Origin: Clonostachys chloroleuca
Lineage: Eukaryota; Ascomycota; Sordariomycetes; Hypocreales; Bionectriaceae
DNA length: 64,000 bases
Assembly: GCA_037952775.1 (NCBI GenBank)
Contig: JBANAY010000001.1
Coordinates: 4,340,001 to 4,404,000 of the forward strand
Direction: 5' to 3'
The notes beneath the pieces are model-generated. The model did not search any database, was not told the DNA's origin, and saw only the letters and a program-made list of their open reading frames with translations. The translations under genes were made by a program, and so were the position numbers. Shown here piece after piece: positions 58,301 to 64,000 of this stretch (position 1 is its first letter; every line of letters starts with the position of its first letter).

Positions 58301-58662
58301 CGGAGGAAAATGTGGCGAAATCAATACCATGTGCACATACGAGCAACGAAACCCCGGCAAGAACATTCAAGATGCGAATTACAGAATGGTCTCTGTCCAT
58401 ACCGAAACGAAGCCTGGGAAGGGCGAAGCCCTCAAGGAAGAGCATGTCGGCGTTTGGGCACCTTGCGATGGTGTAAGTTGAGCCCCTTATCTTTACTCTT
58501 CAGAAACTGATGAAGCTAACCATTCTTGCCATTATACAGAGGGGAGATCCTAAAGATCAGGGAGGTTGCAACACCGTAACCCAGAAAGCCAACATCAATG
58601 TCATTCCAGACAACACCCCAGCTGCTCCATACAATCACGACGATTACACAGTTGCGGAATAA
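55368..58662 (+). CDS. secreted histone H1-like Lys/Ala-repeat protein with Cys-containing C-terminal domain
   Basis: Exon 1 is 55,368-58,472 and exon 2 is 58,540-58,662 (67-nt intron), giving 1,075 residues. A clear signal peptide (residues 1-26, RALLLSLSFILFFFLGSS) is followed by a short acidic spacer. Residues about 75-800 are almost only Lys, Ala, Gly, Thr, Pro and Ser in units such as KKTPAKAGKKAAGKK, like a hugely expanded histone H1 tail or a bacterial H1-like tail. A dibasic motif (RRKGKRDG, about residue 822-829) could be cut by a Kex2-type protease. The C-terminal ~245 residues are non-repetitive, with Cys at CPLRR, TECGGG, KCGE (about 981), TMCTY, APCDG (about 1031) and GGCN (about 1045). 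The KCGE ... PC ... C pattern is compatible with a divergent deaminase-type zinc site, unproven. DNA or polyanion binding by the repeats is expected from charge. Function unknown. Confidence 0.8.
55600..57770 (+). repeat. internally repetitive coding DNA (Lys/Ala/Gly/Pro units)
   Basis: Degenerate units of about 15-60 bp encode K-K-A-A-A-P-A-K-K and G-K-K-T-P-A-K-A. A stretch of about 125 bp starting near 56,440 is repeated with virtually no change from about 56,724 (offset about 282 bp). A second block beginning near 56,600 recurs near 57,060. The units otherwise differ mainly at third codon positions. Confidence 0.8.
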
Positions 58663-59574
58663 CATCCAGAGTCTGAAGGAACTAGAGTATCTGATTGCAT
58701 TTAAGAAGAGCAAGCGCTGGCGCCGGGGAGGTTAAAATTTGGGCTTATGATTTTCTTCTACTTCTAATGCTCTGTGGGAATACGCAAGTATTCCTCGCGA
58801 GGCATGCCTGTATTTATTTAACTAGATTTATTTTGCGATAGATGTGGCATATATGTTTTTCTCTGATTTTTCTCAGGCCAGTTTATCCAAGCTTTCATTT
58901 CTGGCTGTTCTTGAAATTGGCGACGAGGGCTAAATGCCGAGTTCGACTGCAAGTATTGAGATTGAGGCGAGTTGCGCGGTCCGCTATAGATGCATTGTGT
59001 GATTATTCCCAGTGCCTCTACTTCGTCCGTCACTTTCTCAAGGCTCACGATAAATGACTTGCAGGTCATGCGTAGAAAGGGGAAGGATTGGCTACAATGA
59101 AATGCTGGAATTCGAGCATTTTGTGGCATTAGAGGCGCACCGATTCGGTTCCGTACTGGATGGATTGCCCAAGGAAGGCATACATCTGCGTCTCAGGGCC
59201 CCAGGTGGTTGTGTTGTCAAAGACTATGAGTATACATTAACCATCAATGTGTAAGCCATCTGTAAAGCGAGGAGGATTTTCAGCTGCAACGCCCAAGCTC
59301 TATTTTTAGGGGTGGGCGTTAGGCACATCACGTAAGCGCTACGGCACTGCTTGAGCGGATTACGGGAGATTTCTGCGGTGCCAAGTATATCATATATCAC
59401 AACACACTTCCGAGATTTATCCCTCCCTCCTCATGCAACCCTACCTAATAAGGCACTCATCAGTCGATATAGATATGTGCCGCAGCATTGGGAACAAACA
59501 CGCTGGTCTGACTTTTCCACCTCCCATCTTCCTAGCCTCCAGCCGCTCGACGCAGCCCATATGCTCGCTTCGCC
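58663..59574. other. intergenic, nothing recognised
   Basis: About 0.9 kb. Forward frames at 58,842-59,254 have no domain and no clear introns. The final ~200 bp form the presumed promoter of the F-box gene. Confidence 0.5.
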
Positions 59575-60902
59575 ATGGCTTCATTTTCGGACGCGCCCAA
59601 CGAGGTCATTGACCAGATCCTGAGCGATGTCCCGACGTCGGACCTGCCCAGCGTCTGCCTTGTGAACAAAGCACTGAGGCGCTCTGCTGAGCCATTTCTT
59701 TACTCTGCCGTCTCCTTCCAGTGGGATTTTCAATCAGTACCCCGCGTTGCTCCTCTTCTCCTCACCCTCTTGCGGAGACCTGAGCTACTCGACTACCTGG
59801 AAACCGTGACGTTGCAAGGCCATCTCTTCAATGAGAGAACCCCTCCCCCCCAATAGATACAGCCAACATTCCTTTCGATGAATTTATTGCTGCTATTGAA
59901 AAAACCGGTGTGGCATTCGCCAGCATGTGGGTTGAGAAGTTGAGGTCGCCCCGCACATGCATGTACGCAATGGTTGCCCTCTTAATCACACAACTTTCCA
60001 ACACTACTCATCTCACGGTCGGCCACCCTTATATAAACGGCCAGTCGCTCGTGCCCAAAGTGCTAAAGGCTAAAATCTTCGGCCAACTACCTGCGTTTGA
60101 ACGACTAAGAGAACTCCGATATCTGAAGCGATGCGATATTTCATCTTTCGAAAATAATCTGGTATTCTCGGATACCATCAATCTCTTCTACCTGCCAACA
60201 GTCACACATATCGAGGTCTCAATGACAAATCCCCGGGATTTCCAATGGCCAGCAGGCGAGCCGAACTTGGACCATCTCACCTCACTCAAGATCGGATGGC
60301 TTGCTGAACCATTCTTAGCCAGGATCTTTAAACGCACCCGAAATCTGAGATCACTTCACTGGACTTGGGAACACCATGGTGATTGGGTTGGTCCCTGGGA
60401 AACGACTATCCTTGACTTTGAAAACATCATGGACGCCTTGCGGTTTCTCAAAGGCTCACTAGAGAAGCTTACATTGGAGATGTACCTCGGGCTCGATGAT
60501 GAATTGGCTGACAATCTCAAGATGACCGTCGAGGGAAATCTGCAGGGTCTACGCGGCTTCCCCCGGATCACACACCTAGACGTCCCATTGACATCGCGCT
60601 TATTGGGCATCTCCGATCCTTTGCCGCTGGCCGACTATGCTCCCGATAGCGTCGAGGTTCTTACTCTTTCTGGAAGTGCTTTGATTGATGATGAATGTCC
60701 GCACGAGTGGGATGGGTGGGTAGAACGGGGTGAATTTGAGGATTTAGTTCCCTTGATTAAGGATTTACGTAATGATCGTCCTTCAAAACTGCCACGACTG
60801 CAACGAGTTGAAATTATCGATGATCATGGTGGGAATATTCGACGTGAAATAGGAGGGCAGATAGAAGCGCTTGATCTCGGTTTCAAAGTTCAGATCATTT
60901 AG
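59575..60902 (+). CDS. F-box protein, reading frame broken by one base in a C-run
   Basis: The frame starts at ATG 59,575 (CGCCATGGC) with an N-terminal F-box (residues about 5-45: APNEVIDQILSDVPTSDLPS, then VCLVNKALRRSAEPFLY). It reaches a stop at 59,854-59,856, right after a run of seven C's (about 59,845-59,851). One extra C would continue smoothly into the frame 59,857-60,902, which encodes the Leu-rich repeat-like C-terminal part and ends at TAG 60,902. The joined length would be about 442 residues, normal for fungal F-box proteins. No GT-AG intron with the right phase explains the break. F-box proteins link substrates to the SCF ubiquitin ligase. The substrate is unknown. Either a sequencing or assembly slip in the homopolymer or a true frameshift. 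Confidence 0.7.
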
Positions 60903-61431
60903 CTCGGGCTGGCACCTTCTTATTATGACTATTTTTATTTTTATTTGGTTAGGCAGAGCAATTTAGCGACTTCTTTCGACGTCTCATCGCCTGCTATGTC
61001 TGATATCTGACCATTATGTTTATTCTGTCTACTGGGTAGCCAAATAGGATCGTAGAAAACCAGCTGGGAGAAAACTATGGATCATCCTTCAAATGATTGA
61101 GCATGAAGCAAACGTGTCTGAGCTAGCTTTCGGCTTTTGTTCATCGTATACAATCTGACAAGTTCTAGCACGACCAATTGTCACTCGAGGTGAGAGAACG
61201 ATGTGACGCTGAGGGCCGCGATGCGGGGTAGCATTCCATTGCTTCAAATAGCCAAGACAGTCAGCCATATGTTTTGTCATAATGTTTCAATCGAGATAGG
61301 AAGGTAAAATCCGATGCCTATACTTATCGGCCCCCAATTCCTCCAACAAAATGTAATTTCCCGATCAGTTTATCATTCTTCCAACGCGACTTCCTATCCC
61401 CGCGTTAGACATCAAACAACCGAAGACCGCG
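60903..61431. other. intergenic, nothing recognised
   Basis: About 0.5 kb. Small frames on the minus strand (61,089-61,601) have no domain. The region just before 61,432 would be the leader of the possible small secreted peptide. Confidence 0.45.
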
Positions 61432-61686
61432 ATGAAGTTTACTATGTTCCTCATCGCCATAGGTGCAGCCCTGGCAGCGCCGTCTGAAGTATTCATGAAA
61501 GAGGGTAATGTATTTTGCTGGGACTTGTGTAGCTTTTGAAGAGCCCAAATGTCCCGACCAAATGGTACGTCCACCCATAACCCATGATCCTGGGCAACCA
61601 TCTAATAGCCTGTGACACAGTTTTCGAGCTTCAAGGATCCATGCTGGACATGTTGCGGGGATATTTATCTAAGTCACCAATGAATC
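61432..61686 (+). CDS. possible small secreted Cys-rich peptide
   Basis: ATG 61,432 opens a good signal peptide (MKFTMFLIAIGAALAAPSE). The frame meets a stop soon after, unless a very short 28-nt intron (GTAATG...TGTAG, about 61,506-61,533) is removed. Then the reading continues through KCPDQM, a normal 54-nt intron (about 61,566-61,619) and an exon with 'DPCWTCCGDIYL', stopping after about 55 residues with four Cys. The 28-nt intron is shorter than any I would normally accept, so the gene may be broken or the model wrong. If real it would be secreted. Confidence 0.35.
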
Positions 61687-61851
61687 GCCTGGGTTTGCGT
61701 TATGTCGCCGCTCTGTATGCGGCAGAATTTGTCCCAGGAATCAAAGAAAGTGTTCAGGCAAGGGGCACAATGCGATGAGAGGCGGCTCGATGAGTCTTGA
61801 TATATTAATCTACAAACTTCTAGTTGGATGAAAAAAAAAAGCAAGAATATT

Positions 61852-63363
61852 CTAAGTCCCGCCGCTCGTTGCTTCTTCCTCATCAGCCACTTTGCGTTGT
61901 GAATTCTTTCTCCATAGCCTGTAAAACAGAAAACATCCTCCTGTGGCTGGGACTGTTAGGAGAATCCAGACCCAGAAGCGATCGGCCTCCTTAAGCCAGG
62001 GGTTGTCACTGAAGAACGGCATTGATAATACGGTCTAATGATGTGTGCGTTAGCTAAGCTATTCGGCAAATGCGGTTTGCAATGATGGAGTTTGGACAGA
62101 GCCGGGTGATTTGACGAAGTAAAGATGCCGTGAAACGGGATAAACGTACCGCAAAGGTAGCTGCAGGCAGGAACGCCATAGTGATAATAGCGATCTAGAC
62201 AAACATTAGCCTTCTTCTTAAACATAGCCACCGTGTCGCGCATACCGTTCTCATCGCAATGCTGTCTCTCTTCATCTCCACGGCAAGTTGGTGGGATGCA
62301 TCAGCCATTTTGCGACCAACCTCTGTATCGGCCCGCATCGCTCTCAATATCTCTTCCATGGCCCTGCCGTTAGCAACAAGCAGTCTGTCGCTGTTGATCT
62401 GGATGCGGTTAAAAAGCTACAGACAACCACCTGTCAGTCCCAGGACGATCAAATACGACCCGGAAGATTTTGGATGAGACTTACAAGATCCAGGATATTC
62501 TGAGTCTTCTTCTCCAGCTCCGTCGCGAAGTCAAGCGATGCTTCGATCTGTGAAAGAACTTGGTTGAAGCCGCGGTTCGCCTTCTCGAGCGCTTCATCCT
62601 CGTCTTCTCCCTCCTTGTCGGAATACATAGAATCATAAAAATCAATCAAATCTGTCACGATTCCCTGGAGAGACTTGAGCTCCGACAAGTAGCGATGCAG
62701 ATGCGCAGAGATAGAATGAAGCGCCCGACTCAACTTTGTAAGCGTGGCCTCTGGCGTCACACCGGCCGCATCAAGCTCCGACTGGAGCTTCATTTCGTAA
62801 GCGATGAGCTGCTCATTCACGCTGTTGAGCGAGTTGGTCCACCACCGCACGGAGCTGCTGATGTAGACGAGGTGGATGAATGCGCCGTTGCAGTGCCTTG
62901 TACTGGTCTCATCTGTGCTCTTCTGATGCTTCATCACCTCGGCGATGCGGGTTTGAGGCTCCTGAGCGACCTTGCACCATCGCCCGTGCATGAAATCGAA
63001 CGTCACTACCGCCACCTTCTTGGAGGCCGGATCTACCCTGGTAAAGACGCCTATACAGGAGCGAAATATGTTTCGTCGAGCGTTGGGGAGGTGAAGCTTG
63101 TGGAATGGGTTCATCTGCCCTGCGCCTCTCTCGTCCTCTGCAATTCCCGCTTGGGGTTCCATCTGCACGCGGACGGGGATGAAATACCAGCAGTCGTACA
63201 CCGGCGAGGCATCATTGTCAAGTTTGAGTTGTCGAAATCCTCTACCGTTGGGGAGGTAATGGCGAGAGAGCGCAAAGATGAAGGCCGATGGAAGGGTAAG
63301 TCGTGTAGCCAGAGCTTCGAAGCTTGGCGCTGAGATTTGCAGTTTCTCCTGCTCGGCTGGCAT
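61852..63363 (-). CDS. CorA-like membrane protein
   Basis: Minus-strand exons 63,363-62,485, 62,416-62,246, 62,194-62,150 and 62,034-61,852 join in phase 0 throughout and give 425 residues from ATG 63,363. Features: 'FALSRHYLPNGRGFRQL' near the start, a long helical region (residues about 175-345, 'LDFATELEKKTQNILDL', 'RIQINSDRLLVANGR'), 'EMKRDSIAMRT', and then two membrane segments. The first is 'IAIIIT MAFLPAATFA'-like, at the position where CorA proteins have the pore helix, and is followed by 'LSMPFF'. The second is 'FWVWILLTVPATGGCFLFY'. The last residues are basic/acidic cytosolic. CorA-type proteins carry Mg2+ and other divalent ions, but the Gly-Met-Asn motif is not present. Many fungal relatives are of unknown function. 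Upstream exons probably extend the protein to 63,859. Confidence 0.78.
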
Positions 63364-63455
63364 AAGAGGGTTGGCAACTAGATCTTTGTATATAAAGCTA
63401 CGAGAAATTGGTAAATTCTATGAAATGTAAAGGCAGCCGTGATATTTCATCTTAC

Positions 63456-63859
63456 AAGACTTCGATGCTGTTGTTGGCTGATACGTCGGGCTACAAGTGC
63501 GGTCAGCGAGAAGATCAAGATAAATAGACGCCTGGGATTGAATCAATCCAGCCCCTCTGAGATGTAAGGATTACCAATCTAGTGATGTCCGCGCGAGATC
63601 TCAGCATCAGTTCCTGGGGTTCTTCCTCAGATTGGTAGTGGACATAATTGATGCTTGTAGTAGCCGATAATTGTGACTGCTGGAAGCTCTCGAACGACTG
63701 TGAGATTGACTTGGCGTGCTCACTGGATTGTGACGGATGTGTTAGTTCCAGGTGTAGTTCTGCGGCACAGATACCGGCAACATGAAAATGATTTCCTACT
63801 TACAGCTCTGGTGCTTGTGCGGCCTTGTATACCTTGGTTTTGCTCTGCCTAGATGCCAT
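63456..63859 (-). CDS. probable 5' exons of the CorA-like gene
   Basis: An ATG at 63,859 begins a good frame: exon 63,859-63,804 (MASRQSKTKVYKAAQAPEL), intron, and exon 63,722-63,575 (AKSISQSFESFQQSQLSATT, then SINYVHYQSEEEPQELMLRS). This resembles the N-terminus of fungal CorA-like proteins as I remember them. A possible third exon, 63,490-63,456, does not join the main exon (63,363 downward) in a consistent phase, so the link is unresolved. It could be one gene with a mis-set boundary, a damaged gene, or a separate short gene. Confidence 0.5.
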
Positions 63860-64000
63860 ATTCACTGCACACTGTAACGACTCCGTGAAAGAAAAGCAAA
63901 CGTTGAAGCAATGGGCTGGGTGGTCGAGAAGTCCTCGTCATATCGATGTGTTAAGACCAGCCAGTTCAGCTGAACGGCTCTAGCGCTGCTGGAATGCCTA

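Noticed and set aside
59800..59856. intron to explain the F-box frame change (AATAG as acceptor)
   Set aside because: Available GT donors give the wrong phase to enter the downstream frame. Adding one C is simpler.
62560..63333. 257-codon forward frame
   Set aside because: Antisense to exon 1 of the CorA-like gene, which has exons, membrane segments and family motifs.

Overview
ORGANISM. The window looks like a filamentous ascomycete, most likely Eurotiales (Aspergillus/Penicillium type). Genes carry 45-65 nt GT-AG introns. Families typical of these fungi are present: a Zn2Cys6 regulator, a DUF7025-like AAA ATPase, an anion:cation symporter-type MFS carrier, SDRs, a CorA-like membrane protein and an F-box protein. 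The repeats carry the footprint of repeat-induced point mutation (RIP): C-to-T changes in CpA context on both strands turn Gln and Trp codons into stops. LAYOUT. (1) 1-29,688 is an AT-rich stack of nested, RIP-inactivated LTR retrotransposons. A copia-type LTR fragment (15,672-16,002 plus 29,385-29,688) is split by a non-autonomous LTR element, 'X' (16,003-29,379, exact TSD AAGGC). X is itself split by a complete Ty3/gypsy chromovirus, 'gypsy B' (19,513-27,032). To the left lies a second chromovirus, 'gypsy A' (1,502-15,671), split by a complete Ty1/copia element (8,363-15,249, exact TSD GTTAT). Fragments of two further gypsy copies occupy 1-1,501. (2) 29,689-32,760 is a transition zone with a decayed piggyBac-like transposase on the minus strand. 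(3) From about 33 kb the composition is ordinary and genes appear. GENE-BEARING PART. In order: AAA ATPase with a non-canonical Walker B (34,312-37,265, +); single-pass Cys-rich membrane protein (38,490-39,383, +); membrane protein with unresolved 5' end (40,464-41,663, -); Zn2Cys6 transcription factor (42,155-44,149, +); PLP class-V aminotransferase-like enzyme (44,769-46,052, -); MFS transporter (47,295-48,991, +); SDR (49,317-50,306, -); SDR (52,397-53,432, +); a secreted, extremely Lys/Ala-rich histone H1-like repeat protein with a Cys-containing C-terminal domain (55,368-58,662, +); F-box protein broken by a one-base shift in a C-run (59,575-60,902, +); possible small secreted Cys-rich peptide (61,432-61,686, +); CorA-like membrane protein (61,852-63,363, -) with probable further 5' exons up to 63,859. 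HOW THE GENES MAY WORK TOGETHER. The regulator, aminotransferase and MFS carrier look like a small co-regulated metabolic cluster. A nearly identical 16-bp CGG-N10-CCG inverted-repeat site occurs three times: once upstream of the regulator and twice in the shared divergent promoter of the aminotransferase and transporter. The two adjacent SDRs may belong to it, but I saw no copy of the site at their starts. The most unusual gene is the 1,075-residue H1-like protein: signal peptide, about 720 residues of Lys/Ala/Gly/Thr/Pro repeats, a dibasic site, then a C-terminal domain with a Cys-Gly-Glu ... Pro-Cys ... Cys arrangement. That arrangement is compatible with a divergent deaminase-type zinc site, which is only a hypothesis.
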